DNA of 64,000 nt from Stagnihabitans tardus. Lineage in GTDB: Bacteria > Pseudomonadota > Alphaproteobacteria > Rhodobacterales > Rhodobacteraceae. The stretch lies in the NCBI RefSeq assembly GCF_009925085.1, contig NZ_JAABNR010000002.1, positions 248,001 through 312,000 on the forward strand, written 5' to 3'. Under the pieces are notes generated by a model. The model was not told the origin of the DNA. It made no database searches and saw nothing but the letters and a program-made list of their open reading frames with translations. Position 1 is the stretch's first letter; the number at the start of each line of letters is the position of its first letter. Below are positions 16,728-26,900 of this stretch, piece by piece. The translations under genes and the position numbers were made by a program.

Positions 16728-17761
16728 TGCGCGGCCTCCACCAGACGACCGGGATACATCATCTGCGACCCCGCGCCCACGACCTGATCCCCCTCCGCAA
16801 GGCCCTGGGACACAAGCACTTCCTCAGCGCCATAAGACGCCACCGTCACCGGCGTCAGCGCGACCGCCATGGTCGCAGGGTCCACCTTCCAGACCGCAGC
16901 GCCCTGGGCCGTCGCGGTCAGCGCATCCCAGGGAAGGTGGATCGCCCTTGGCCCCTCCAGCGCGACGCGACCAAGGATCGGGGTCCCCAACAGAGGCTGG
17001 TCGGCGGGCGGGTCCTGGACCTCGGCCTTGACCCGCACGGTCCCGGTGGCCGGATCGACGACCGGGGAGACCTCGGTCAGCCGGGCCTGAAGCACAAGAT
17101 CGCTGTCCATCGCCTCCAGCACGATCGTCTCTCCGACAAAGGCCGAGAGGTCGACACTGTCGGGCGCATAGAAGACTGCCACGCGCCGATCATCGGCGGC
17201 GAGGCTCACCACGGTCTGACCCGGGCCGGTCACCTGACCCGGCTCGGCCGCCCGCGCGGTGACGATCACATCCTGCGAGGCGCGCAGGACGGTGTCCTCG
17301 ACCGCGCGGCGCGCCTTGGCGACCTGGGTCTCGGCCTGGGCCCTGGCCGCGCGGGCCGCCGTCAACTGCTGGTTGGCCGCGTCCAGTTCGGCCCGGGTCG
17401 CCACACCGCCGTCAAGCTGGGCCTGAATGCGGGCTTGCGCGCTTTCGGCCTGGGTCAGCGCGGCCTGGGCGCCATTGGCCTGGGCCTCGGCGGCCTCCAG
17501 CGCGGCCTGGGCCTGGGTCGGGTCGGTCCGCGCGATCTCGTCGCCCTGGGCCAGCCGGTCGCCGACCTGCACGGCCACCGACAAGACCCGCCCGCCGTCG
17601 CGGAACCCTGCCGTGAACGTGTCGGGCGCCTCGATCGTGCCCGCCAGCCGATAGTCGATCATCTCGGACGCCGAGGCGACCGTGACGATGCGCACGGGCA
17701 GGGGGGCATCGGCAAGGGCGGCCTGGGCCATGCAGGCGAAAAGACAAAGGACAAGTCGCAT
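16724..17761 (-). CDS. RND periplasmic adaptor (membrane fusion protein), first of two
   Basis: 345 residues from the ATG at 17761, which has GGAGGT five bases upstream (complement of 17767-17772). Signal peptide MRLVLCLFACMAQAALADA. Lipoyl half motif GGRVLSVAVQVGDRLAQGDEIARTD, a long Ala/Gln-rich coiled-coil hairpin (about 80-150), then VTARAAEPGQVTGPGQTVVSLA. It is related to but clearly different from the next adaptor in the operon, so the pump may use a mixed adaptor ring or have duplicated its adaptor. First gene of the operon; no regulator is adjacent. Confidence 0.9.
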   Translation of the reverse strand: MRLVLCLFACMAQAALADAPLPVRIVTVASASEMIDYRLAGTIEAPDTFTAGFRDGGRVLSVAVQVGDRLAQGDEIARTDPTQAQAALEAAEAQANGAQAALTQAESAQARIQAQLDGGVATRAELDAANQQLTAARAARAQAETQVAKARRAVEDTVLRASQDVIVTARAAEPGQVTGPGQTVVSLAADDRRVAVFYAPDSVDLSAFVGETIVLEAMDSDLVLQARLTEVSPVVDPATGTVRVKAEVQDPPADQPLLGTPILGRVALEGPRAIHLPWDALTATAQGAAVWKVDPATMAVALTPVTVASYGAEEVLVSQGLAEGDQVVGAGSQMMYPGRLVEAAQ

Positions 17762-17915
17762 CGCGCACCTCCGTGTCACTCGCCTCTGGGGTTAAGAGCC
17801 TTGGCCCATGCTGGCAAGGCTCAAGTGGCGCTCGCGCTGCACGAAATCTGCACAATTGGTCCGACGCTTCTGCACAGGGCAGGGGCGATTGTGGCCGCAG
17901 CAGAAGGAGGCCATG

Positions 17916-19334
17916 ATGACCCAGAACGGATTGCCCCGCTTTGTCACCCAGGCCGGCCTGGGGCCAGGGCCCGACGAAAGCAGCCCCGAACCCAGGACCC
18001 AGCCGCCCGGAGGCCTGGCCATCCTGGCGCTGGTGGCCTTGGGCGACTGGCTGCTGTGGGACCTTTCGCCGGGCCTGTCGCTGGTGATCTTCGGCGCGGC
18101 GGTCCTGGCCTTGGCGGGGCTGCGCGGGCGGGGTTGGGTCACCTACGGCCTTGGAGCCCTGCCGGTCGTCGACCTGGTTCAGCCCCTGTCGCTGGGCTTT
18201 CTTCTGGCGGGGATGGTCCTGGCCTTGGCGGGGCCGTCGCCTGGCCGGGCCCTGGGCTTCCTGCGCGCAGTGCCCCTGGCCTGGGTCCAGGGGCTGCACC
18301 CGGGCCGCCTGCGCCTGAAGCCCGGCGCCTTCCTGCGGCTCTGGGCCTTTCCCCTGGGTGGAGCCCTGGTGATCCTGGCCCTGCTCTTCGAGGCCAACCC
18401 CCTGATCGAAAAGGCCCTGACCTTCGACCTGGACCTCGATGACCTGCCCTTGCGCCTGGTCTTCTGGGCAGGGATCGCGCTCATGGTCACCCCCTTCCTC
18501 GCCGCCCCGCCCGAGGCCGTGACCCCGCGCCTCCGCCTGCCCGGCTGGGGGCTCAACCCCGGCTCGGTCCTGCGGGCCCTGGTCGTCTTCAACCTGCTTC
18601 TCGCGGTGCAGATGGTCTCGGATGCCTCGGTGGCCATTGGGGGCCTGCCGCAGGGCATGAGCCACGCGACCTATGCCCATCGCGGCGCCTATCCGCTTCT
18701 GGCCACCGCGCTTTTGGCCGGAGCCTTTGCCCTCGCCGCCCGCCCCTTCCTGGCCGAGAACCGCTGGCTGCGGCCCCTTCTCCTCCTCTGGCTTGGTCAG
18801 AACATCGCCCTGACCCTCTCTGCCGCGCTGCGCTTGCAGGTCTATATTCAGGCCTGGGGGCTGAGCTACCTGCGGGTCCATGCCGCGATCTGGATGGCGC
18901 TGGTGGCCTTGGGCCTGGGGCTCTGCCTCTGGCAGGTGCTGCGGGGGCACCCGAACGCCTGGATGCTGCGGCGGACGGCGGCCCTGGGGATGGGCACGCT
19001 TTACGCCTGCGCCTTCGTGAACTTCGCCGGGATCATCGCGGCCGAGAACCTGGCCCGGCCCGCGCCGGATCTGGCCTATGTCTGCGGCTTGGGTGAGATG
19101 GCCTCGGGTGCGATTGCCGAGAAAGTGGCGAGGAATCCTTCCCTTGGCCCGGACCTCGCCGAGGTCTACGATTTCACGCCCTACAGCGAGGTCATCGGCT
19201 GCCCCGCCGCCATCCCGCCCCGCATCGACCACTGGCAGGAATGGGGCTTCCGTGCCTGGGGGGTGGCCCGTAAGGTGGAGCAGAACCTGATGGTCCAAGA
19301 GGTTGGCCCCACCATTGAAAATCCTGCTCGTTGA
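17916..19334 (+). CDS. Polytopic membrane protein, DUF4153/DUF4173 type
   Basis: 472 residues from ATG 17916, with GGAGG five bases upstream (17906-17910); an ATG at 17913 is the alternative. There are about eleven to twelve hydrophobic segments. The segment MSHATYAHRGAYPLLATALL and YIQAWGLSYLRVHAAIWMAL recall the DUF4153/DUF4173 family, whose function is unknown. A soluble C-terminal tail of about 100 residues (LAYVCGLGEMASGAIAEKV onward) follows the last helix. The 3' end overlaps the start of the response-regulator gene, and the kinase gene overlaps that in turn, so the three form a tight operon. An associated role in sensing or being regulated by the two-component pair is inferred. Confidence 0.75.
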   Translation: MTQNGLPRFVTQAGLGPGPDESSPEPRTQPPGGLAILALVALGDWLLWDLSPGLSLVIFGAAVLALAGLRGRGWVTYGLGALPVVDLVQPLSLGFLLAGMVLALAGPSPGRALGFLRAVPLAWVQGLHPGRLRLKPGAFLRLWAFPLGGALVILALLFEANPLIEKALTFDLDLDDLPLRLVFWAGIALMVTPFLAAPPEAVTPRLRLPGWGLNPGSVLRALVVFNLLLAVQMVSDASVAIGGLPQGMSHATYAHRGAYPLLATALLAGAFALAARPFLAENRWLRPLLLLWLGQNIALTLSAALRLQVYIQAWGLSYLRVHAAIWMALVALGLGLCLWQVLRGHPNAWMLRRTAALGMGTLYACAFVNFAGIIAAENLARPAPDLAYVCGLGEMASGAIAEKVARNPSLGPDLAEVYDFTPYSEVIGCPAAIPPRIDHWQEWGFRAWGVARKVEQNLMVQEVGPTIENPAR

Positions 19335-19986
19335 CGACGACCCCCGTCTGCGCGACCTCGTCCGCCTTGCGCTGGAGCGGGCGGGGTTTGCCGTCATCGC
19401 AGCCAGCGATGGCCGCGCCGCCCTGACCCAAGCCGCGCGTGAGGCGCCGGACCTGGTGATCCTCGACATCGGCCTGCCCGAGATGGACGGGCTGGAGACC
19501 TGCCGCCGCCTGCGCGCGGGCTCCGAGGTGCCGATCCTCTTCCTGACCGCCCGCGACGACGAGATCGACCGGGTCCTGGGCTTCGAGATGGGGGCGGATG
19601 ATTATGTGACCAAGCCCTTCTCCCCGCGCGAACTGGTGGCGCGGGTCAAGGCGATCCTCAAGCGGACCTCGGGCCCGGTGGCCCAGGTCCTGACGCGCGG
19701 CGGGGTGACGCTGGACCTGAGGGCGCGGCTCTGCATGGCTCAGGGCGCGCCCCTGGCCCTGACCGCGACCGAGTTCCAGCTTCTGGCCGCCTTCATGGCC
19801 GAGCCCGACCGGCTGATGACCCGCGCCGCCCTGGTGACCGCGCTTTGGGGCCCGGGCTCCCAGGTCGCCGACCGGACGCTGGACAGCCACCTGCGCAACC
19901 TGCGCCGCAAGCTCGCGGAAGTGGGGCTCTCCGAGGTGATCGAGACGCTGCATGGCCAGGGCATGCGCCTGGCTTTGGCGCCATGA
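19303..19986 (+). CDS. OmpR-family response regulator
   Basis: 227 residues. Receiver domain with ILLVDDDPRLRDL, acceptor Asp in LVILDIGLPEMDG, and DYVTKPFSPREL. A C-terminal winged helix follows (LTATEFQLLAAFM... and DRTLDSHLRNLRRKL). There is no ATG: candidates are TTG 19303 (MAPPLKILLV) and TTG 19315 (MKILLVDDD, the more family-like start, with AGAGG about 12 bases upstream). Either lies inside the 3' end of the membrane-protein gene, implying translational coupling. The stop overlaps the kinase start as ATGA (19983-19986). Confidence 0.92.
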   Translation: MAPPLKILLVDDDPRLRDLVRLALERAGFAVIAASDGRAALTQAAREAPDLVILDIGLPEMDGLETCRRLRAGSEVPILFLTARDDEIDRVLGFEMGADDYVTKPFSPRELVARVKAILKRTSGPVAQVLTRGGVTLDLRARLCMAQGAPLALTATEFQLLAAFMAEPDRLMTRAALVTALWGPGSQVADRTLDSHLRNLRRKLAEVGLSEVIETLHGQGMRLALAP

Positions 19987-20927
19987 GACGCTGGCGGCCT
20001 TCGCTGGCGCTGGTCCTCGGCGGCGCCCTGGCGGGGACCCTGGGCCTGTCCTTCGTGGGCCTGGTGGCCCTGCGCTATCTCGGGCCAGAGATCGGCTATC
20101 GCGCGGCGGCAGCGGGTCTGGGGCTGACGATCACCCTGGCGACCGGGCTGGTGGGCTGGCTTCTGGTGCGGCTGCTTCTACGCCCGATCCGCGCCTTGGG
20201 CCGCTATGCCGAGGAGGAGGACCCCCAGCCCCCCGCCCATTTCGGCACGCGTGAGATCCATGCCACCGCGCGCCGGGTCATCGCCATGGCCGAGACGCTC
20301 CGCGACCGCGAGGCCACGATCCGCAGCTTCACCGACCATGTGACGCATGAGATCAAGACCCCGGTCTCGGCGATCCGCGCCGCGACCGAATTGCTGTCCG
20401 ACAGTGTTGCCGAGGCCGATCGCCCGCTTTTGGCCTCGATCGAGGGCGCCGCGCGGCAGATCGAGGCGCAATTGGCCGCCCTGCGGGACGCGGCCAGGGC
20501 GCGGGAGACGCGCTGGCTGGGGCAAAGCACCCTGGCCGAGGTGGCGCCCACGCTGCCGATTGCCGTGGAGCTTTCGGGCGCCGATATTCCCCTGCCGCTG
20601 GCCGCCGAGGGGCTGAGCGTGGTCCTGACCCAGCTTTGCCGCAACGCGGTTGAGGCCGGGGCGGGCCGGGTTTGGCTGACGGCCGCGGCGGATGGTGGGC
20701 TGTTGGTGGCCGATGACGGGCCGGGGATCTCCGAGGGCAATGCCGCCCGCATCTTCGAGCCCTTCTTCACCACCAGGCGCGAGACGGGGGGGACGGGCAT
20801 GGGCCTTGCGGTGGTGCGCAACCTTCTGGCGGCGCATCGGGCGACGATCACGCTGGAGCGCGGGGGGCGGATCGGGGCCCCGGGAGAGGGCCCAACCGGC
20901 GCCGTCTTCCGCATCCGCTTTGGGTAG
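19983..20927 (+). CDS. Sensor histidine kinase, CreC-like
   Basis: 314 residues. Two N-terminal helices (about 8-28 and 40-62) flank a very short periplasmic loop, then a HAMP-like linker. H-box FTDHVTHEIKTPVSAIRAATELL resembles that of CreC (the E. coli carbon-source kinase, from memory). The catalytic domain has CRNAVEAG (N-box), ADDGPGIS and FEPFFTTR...GGTGMGLAVVRNLL. It is probably the partner of the overlapping OmpR-type regulator. With almost no periplasmic domain, it may sense through the membrane, perhaps through the adjacent polytopic protein. Confidence 0.9.
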   Translation: MRRWRPSLALVLGGALAGTLGLSFVGLVALRYLGPEIGYRAAAAGLGLTITLATGLVGWLLVRLLLRPIRALGRYAEEEDPQPPAHFGTREIHATARRVIAMAETLRDREATIRSFTDHVTHEIKTPVSAIRAATELLSDSVAEADRPLLASIEGAARQIEAQLAALRDAARARETRWLGQSTLAEVAPTLPIAVELSGADIPLPLAAEGLSVVLTQLCRNAVEAGAGRVWLTAAADGGLLVADDGPGISEGNAARIFEPFFTTRRETGGTGMGLAVVRNLLAAHRATITLERGGRIGAPGEGPTGAVFRIRFG

Positions 20928-21185
20928 GGCGGGGTCAAGCGGGTCGAGGCCCCCGCCTGCGCGGGGGCGGCTGGGCGCGGGTGGATGTGCGGCGTCCTTG
21001 TCTTGGTCCTGCAAGACCCGACCGCCGTCGGGCGCCGTGCGGCGCGCGTTATGCGCGCGGCCCCGTTTCAGCCAGGGGCCAAGCCCGAGCTGGCGCACCC
21101 CGGTGGTGCGGGAAGTAAGGGCAGGAGCCGTCTTGCGCCTGGAGTGATGGGCGCCCCCCCGGCGCGGGAGAAGCGGCGGGCGGGG
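20928..21185. other. Intergenic region between convergent kinase genes
   Basis: 258 bases between two genes that converge. A perfect 8-bp hairpin (GCCCCCGC at 20949-20956, CTGC loop, GCGGGGGC at 20961-20968) lies just after the first stop but has no T-run. A short open frame with 'RARAALFQPG'-like content is present, but nothing supports it as a gene. No other signal seen. Confidence 0.4.
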
Positions 21186-23750
21186 TCAGGTGCCTGTCAT
21201 GGCCTCGGGTTCCTCAAGTTGGATCGGGCGGGCTTCGGCGGGGCAGAATTCCGACATGACACCCAGGATCGCCGCCCGGCGCAGCGGCTTGGTCATGTAG
21301 CGGTCGATGCCGGCGGCCAGGATCCCCTCGGCGTCGCCATCCATCGCATGGGCGGTCAGCGCCACGATGGGCAGATGCGCCCCCTCGTGATCGGGCCCGG
21401 CCTCCAGTCCGCGGATCGCGCGGGCGGCGTCGCGTCCATCCATCTCGGGCATCGAGATATCCATGAAGATCAGGTCGGGCTGGAAGCTTTGATACAGTTC
21501 CACCGCCTCGCGGCCATTGTTGGCAAAGACCAGCTCGATGTCGATATCCTTGACCATCTTCTGGAAAACCAACTGGTTCGTCCGGTTGTCCTCTGCCGTC
21601 AGCACGCGCATCGCGCGGGTCGGCACGACGGGCGGAGGCGCCTCTGCCCTCGCGGGCATCACGCCGCCGATCTCTTGCAGCTGGCGGTAAAGCTCGGAGC
21701 GCAGGATGGGTTTGGACAGGATCGCCGCGAAATCCTCGGACCCTTCGCCGCCCCGCGCCGCCGAGGGGTTCGAGGACAAGAGCACGATGGGCATGGTCAG
21801 GCCCATGGCACGGATGCGCTGGGCCAGGGTCACGCCATCCATCTCGGGCATGGTGTGGTCGGTCAGCACGGCGTCGAAGGCCTGGTCGCGGGACAAAAGC
21901 TCCAGCGCATCGGCGCCCGACCGGCAGAGCGAGACCTGGACGCCGCAGGGCGCAAGCTGGCGCTCCAGGATGGTGCGGTTGATGAAGACGTCATCCACGA
22001 TCAGAACGCGGCGCAGCGCGATGGGCAGATGCGGCGTGATGGCATCCTCGGCCATGGGCAGGGTGACGCGGAAGCCGAAGCAGCTGCCCTTGCCGAGCTC
22101 TGAATCGACCCAGACCGCACCATCCATCCGCTCGATCAGGCGCCTCGTGATGGCGAGGCCAAGCCCCGTCCCCTCGAACTTGCGGTTGGCCTCGGATTCG
22201 ACCTGGTTGAACTCGCCGAAGATGTGATCCAGGTATTCGGGCGCGATGCCGATGCCGGTATCCTCGACCGTGACGTGAAGCTGCTGAAGGCCGGGTTCGG
22301 CCTCGATCCCGACGACGCGGATCAACACATGGCCCTTTTCGGTGAACTTCACCGCATTGCCGACGAGGTTGGTCAGCACCTGGCGCAGCCGCCCGGGGTC
22401 GCCGATGAAGCGGGTGGGCAGGAACATGTCGAAGTCGATCATCAGATCGATGCCCTTGGCCCGCGCGCGAGGCTGCAAGAGCATGGCGACCTCGTGGATC
22501 GTGCGTTCCAGGTCGAAGGGTTCGGGGTAAAGCGTCAGCCTCTCGGCCTCGATCTTGGAATAGTCCAGGATGTCGTTGATGATGACCAAAAGCGCCTCGC
22601 CCGAGGAGCGGATCGTCTCGGCGAAGAGCCGCTGTTCGGGGTTCAAGGTCGTGTCGCACAAGAGTTCCGCCATGCCCACGACGCCATTCATCGGGGTGCG
22701 AATCTCGTGGGACATATTGGCGAGGAAGGAGGATTTCGCGCGGTTGGCGGCCTCTGCGGCGGCGCGGGCGGCATGAAGCGCCTCGTCGGCCTCTTTCTGG
22801 TGGGTGATGTCCATGCGCAGGCCCACCCGCCCGCCATCGGGCGTCGGGTGATCCTGGCCCCGGATCCAGCGGCCATCGCCCAGGCGGTGTTCATGCGGCC
22901 CATCGGGGTTGCGGTGCTGCGCCATGCGGTCGGATAGCCATTCGGCCTCTTTCCCCTCTTCGACGTCGAATTGCCCCTTGGACAGGCCGTATTTCAGGAT
23001 TTCCTCGAAGGTCACGCCCGGTTTCATCACCGGGGCGGTCAGCGCGAAGATGTCGCGGAAGCGTTGGTTGCAGGTCAAGAGCCGGTCCTCCCTGTCGAAA
23101 AGCACGAAACCATCGGGGATCGCCTCGATCGCGGCCCAGATGCGCATTTGCTCGGTGATGTTGATGCCCAGCGAGACGAGGTCGCCATCCCGGGCGCGAC
23201 GATTGACGAAACGGATCCAGGTGCCGTTGGAAAACTGCAGCGTCACGGGCTCGATCGGCTGGGTTTCGACGGCGGCGAGCATCGAGGCCACGAAGTCGTC
23301 GACGCTGCGCCCGGCAAGCTCGATCCGGCCATGTTCGGCCAAAAGCCGCATCATCTGTCCATAGGTGATGCCCGGCGCCACCGGCAGCCCGTCATAGGGC
23401 CGCAAAGCCGCGCCATTGGCCGCCACCAGCCGCAGGTCCGAATCATAGACGGCGAATCCGTCCTGGATCGTGTTGATCGAATCCCACAGCCGCCTTTCGG
23501 CCATGACCGCATGGGAATGGGCGCGGTCGAGGTCCTGGATATAGCGACTTTGCTGCTGCTTCAGGCTCTCGGCCTCGGAGACCGCAGACTGGGCGATATC
23601 CCTTTGCTGGACGATCTGATCGGACAGCGAACGGGCATGCAGCCCAAGCTTTTCATTCGCGGCGAAAAGCTCGCGCGAGCGCTGTTCCAGCAGTCGTTCT
23701 GCCGCAAGGCGGGCCCGCCTCTCCTGCGCCAGTTTGTCGACCAAATCCAT
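21186..23750 (-). CDS. Orphan hybrid histidine kinase with two PAS and two receiver domains
   Basis: 854 residues from ATG 23750; the frame extends to a TTG at 23807, but [21 protein letters not shown] is the more natural start. No membrane helices: a soluble kinase. Order: N-terminal coiled coil (about 1-85), PAS-like domain 1 (about 90-200, [21 protein letters not shown]), PAS-like domain 2 (about 205-320, [18 protein letters not shown]), HisKA with [15 protein letters not shown] (His at codon 22707-22709), HATPase_c ([23 protein letters not shown]), receiver 1 ([21 protein letters not shown]) and receiver 2 ([26 protein letters not shown]). No output regulator is next to it. The signal is unknown; PAS pairs of this kind may sense redox or small molecules. 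Confidence 0.93.
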   Translation of the reverse strand: MDLVDKLAQERRARLAAERLLEQRSRELFAANEKLGLHARSLSDQIVQQRDIAQSAVSEAESLKQQQSRYIQDLDRAHSHAVMAERRLWDSINTIQDGFAVYDSDLRLVAANGAALRPYDGLPVAPGITYGQMMRLLAEHGRIELAGRSVDDFVASMLAAVETQPIEPVTLQFSNGTWIRFVNRRARDGDLVSLGINITEQMRIWAAIEAIPDGFVLFDREDRLLTCNQRFRDIFALTAPVMKPGVTFEEILKYGLSKGQFDVEEGKEAEWLSDRMAQHRNPDGPHEHRLGDGRWIRGQDHPTPDGGRVGLRMDITHQKEADEALHAARAAAEAANRAKSSFLANMSHEIRTPMNGVVGMAELLCDTTLNPEQRLFAETIRSSGEALLVIINDILDYSKIEAERLTLYPEPFDLERTIHEVAMLLQPRARAKGIDLMIDFDMFLPTRFIGDPGRLRQVLTNLVGNAVKFTEKGHVLIRVVGIEAEPGLQQLHVTVEDTGIGIAPEYLDHIFGEFNQVESEANRKFEGTGLGLAITRRLIERMDGAVWVDSELGKGSCFGFRVTLPMAEDAITPHLPIALRRVLIVDDVFINRTILERQLAPCGVQVSLCRSGADALELLSRDQAFDAVLTDHTMPEMDGVTLAQRIRAMGLTMPIVLLSSNPSAARGGEGSEDFAAILSKPILRSELYRQLQEIGGVMPARAEAPPPVVPTRAMRVLTAEDNRTNQLVFQKMVKDIDIELVFANNGREAVELYQSFQPDLIFMDISMPEMDGRDAARAIRGLEAGPDHEGAHLPIVALTAHAMDGDAEGILAAGIDRYMTKPLRRAAILGVMSEFCPAEARPIQLEEPEAMTGT

Positions 23751-23906
23751 TCCGTGCCCGTTCTGCGCCAGCCCCGCCCGCCCTGTCGGACGGCTGTTCG
23801 GGGTCAAAATGAACGGTTTCGGTTACTCCTCCCTTAACGCGAAATCATTTGCCGCAAGGCCCCGCCCCGTGCGATGAAAGGGCAACATTTGCGGAGGTGT
23901 TTTTCC

Positions 23907-26900
23907 ATGCGCGGCCTGATCTTGCGGGCGCTTGCCCTGACTGTGGCTCTGACGGCAACCCCTGTCGTGGCCGAGGACCTGATCCCCGCCCGACGCCTGA
24001 CCCTGATGGAAAACACCGATCTGCCGGGCGGCGATCTCTCGTCGATCTTCGACACCGACCTGGCCGCCTGCGAGACCGCCTGCCTGGCCAATGCCTCCTG
24101 CGAGGCGCTGGTCTTCAACGGCAACAACGGATCGTGCTTCCTGAAGTCCGGCAGCGGCGCGCCCGAGCCCTTTGACGGCGCCTGGGCGGGCTATGTGATC
24201 AAGGCGGTCAAGGGGACCGAGACCCTGGCCCAGGCGCGCAAGGCCGAGCTGAAATTCGTGCCGGAATGGGATTGGCCGCAGGCGACTTACCTGGCGAGGG
24301 GCATGGCCGATCGTCATGTGACCGGGCTTTTCACGGCGGACGATCACCTGAACAGCGCTGCGGCGACCGAGGCCGATGGCGACTACGATGCCGCCTGGCG
24401 CTTTACCGGGGCGGCCTTGAACCTGGACGATTCGGCGGCGAACTGGCTGGAATATGCCCGCCGCCTGATGCTGGCGGCCGACAATGACCCGAACAACGCC
24501 TATGCGCTGCGCAACGACGCCTATGCCGCGACGCTGAACGCCTGGGCGCGGTCCGAGGGCAAGGCCCTTCAGCATTCGATCCTGGTGCAGATGGGGCTTG
24601 CGCTTGAAACCCTCGGGCGCGGGTCGGACGAGGTCAAGGCGCTGCGGCTGGCGCAGAGCCTGCAACCCCGCGACGATACGGCGGCTTTGCTGACCGATGC
24701 CCTGGGCAAATACGGCTTCCGCATCACCGAGAACCAGACCCAGACCCGCACCGACCGCCCCCGCCTTTGCGCGATCTTCTCCGAAGAGCTTGCGGCCTCG
24801 GGCGTCGATTACACGCCCTTCGTGCAACTGCCCGAGCCGGGCATGTCGGTCGCGGTCGAGGGCACCAACCAGCTTTGCGTCGAGGGCATCGAATATGGCG
24901 CCCGCTATACGCTGACCTTCCGCCAGGGCCTGCCCTCGGCGGGCGGAGAGAGCCTGGGCGAGGACACTGAGATCACGGCCTATGTCCGCGACCGCGATGC
25001 CGGGGTGCGTTTCTCGGGGCGCGGCTATGTGCTGCCGCGCACGGGCACGGCCTCGATTCCCGTGGTGACGGTGAACCTGAAAGAGGTGGACCTGCAAATC
25101 TGGAAGGTCACCGACCGCAACCTCTTGCGCGCCATGCAGAACGGCTATTTCGACCAGCCGATCTATGACTACCAGGAATACAGCTTCCAAAGCGAGCTGG
25201 CCTCGATGGTCTGGGAGGGCAAGGGCGAGGTCGGCCAGGAGCTGAACAAGGATGTGACGACGCGTCTGCCCTTGGACGAGGCCATTGCGGGCCAGCCTGC
25301 GGGGATCTATGCGCTGCGCGCCTCGGTTCCGGGGAAAGAAGCCTGGCAGGTTCCGGCGGCCTGGCAGTGGTTCGTGATCTCGGACCTCGGGCTGGCGAGC
25401 TATTCGGGGGTGGATGGGCTGAATGTCTTCGTCCATGGCCTGGGCGATGCGAAACCGCGCGCGGGGGTTGCGGTGCAGCTTCTCTCGGTGGCCAATGACG
25501 TGTTGGGCACGGCCACGACCGACGAGGCGGGCCGCGCGGTCTTTGACGCGGGGCTGACGCGGGGCGAGGGTTCGGCGGCGCCGGGGCTTCTGGTGGCCTC
25601 CACGGATGCCGACCAGGCCTTCCTGTCGCTGACCGATCCGGAGTTCGACCTGTCGGATCGCGGGGTCGAGGGCAATCCGGCGGCGCCTCCCGTCGATGTC
25701 TTCCTCTATACCGACCGGGGCGCCTATCGGGCGGGTGAGACCGTCCATGCCGTGGCGCTCTCGCGCGATGCCAAGCAGGAAGCCATCGAGGGAATGCCCC
25801 TGACCGCGATCCTGACCCGGCCTGACGGCGTGGAATATGTCCGCGCGGTGGCCGAGGATGCAGGCGCGGGCGGCCATGTCTTTGACTTCCCCGTCGCGGG
25901 CGGCGCGCCGCGCGGCCAGTGGCGGATGGATGTCTATGGCGACCTGGACGCGCCGGCCCTGGCCTCCAAGACCTTCCTGGTCGAGGATTTCCTGCCCGAA
26001 CGCATCGACTTCAAGCTGGACGCCGGTGAGGCGGCCTTGCACCTGGGCGAAACCCCGCAAGTCTCCGTCGATGCGCGGTATCTCTTTGGTGCGCCGGGAG
26101 CCGACCTCGCCATCGAGGGCGAGCTTCTCTTGCAGCGCGCCGATGGGCTGGCCGATTGGCCGGGCTATGAATTCGGCCGCTGGAACAGTGATTTCTCGAC
26201 CCAGGTGACGTCCTTCTCGGATTACCGCACGGATGAGGCGGGCAAGGCCGTCCTGGACATCGCCCTGCCGCAGGTCGAAGACCCCGGCATCCCCCTGCAA
26301 GCCCTGATCGCGGTCAGGGTGGCCGAGGGCTCGGGCCGTCCGGTCGAACGCCGGGTGACCAAGCCGCTGGCGGCATCGGCGCCGATGATCGGCGTGAAGC
26401 CTTTGTTCGACCAGGTCGTGGCGGAAAACGCCGAGGCGCGGTTTGCGCTGGTGGGCGTGGGCACCGATGGCAAGGCCACGGCGATGAAGGCCTCATGGAC
26501 GCTGACCCGGGTCGAGACCGACTATCAATGGTATCAGACCGAAGGGAACTGGTATTACGAGCCGATCACGCGGCGCGAAAAGGTGGGCTCGGGCGAGGTC
26601 GACCTGGCTGAGGCCACCGAGATCGCGGCTCCGGTGACCTGGGGGGAATATGAGCTGGCGGTGACGGGCACGGATGCCGTGACCACGGTGCAGTTCTATG
26701 CGGGCTGGTATGGCTCGGGGTCGGGCGTCGATACGCCGGACGCGCTGGAGCTTTCGCTCGACAAGCCCACTTACGCAGTGGGTGAGACGGCGACCTTGCG
26801 GATTGCGCCCAAGGCGGCGGGGCGGGCCTTGGTGACGGTCCTGTCCAATGGCGTGATCACGGCGATGGAACAGGATGTCGTGGCCGGGGAGAACCTGATC

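Noticed and set aside
20928-21185. Small protein gene between the two kinase genes
   Set aside because: The open frames there have no ribosome site or family motif and are GC-driven.
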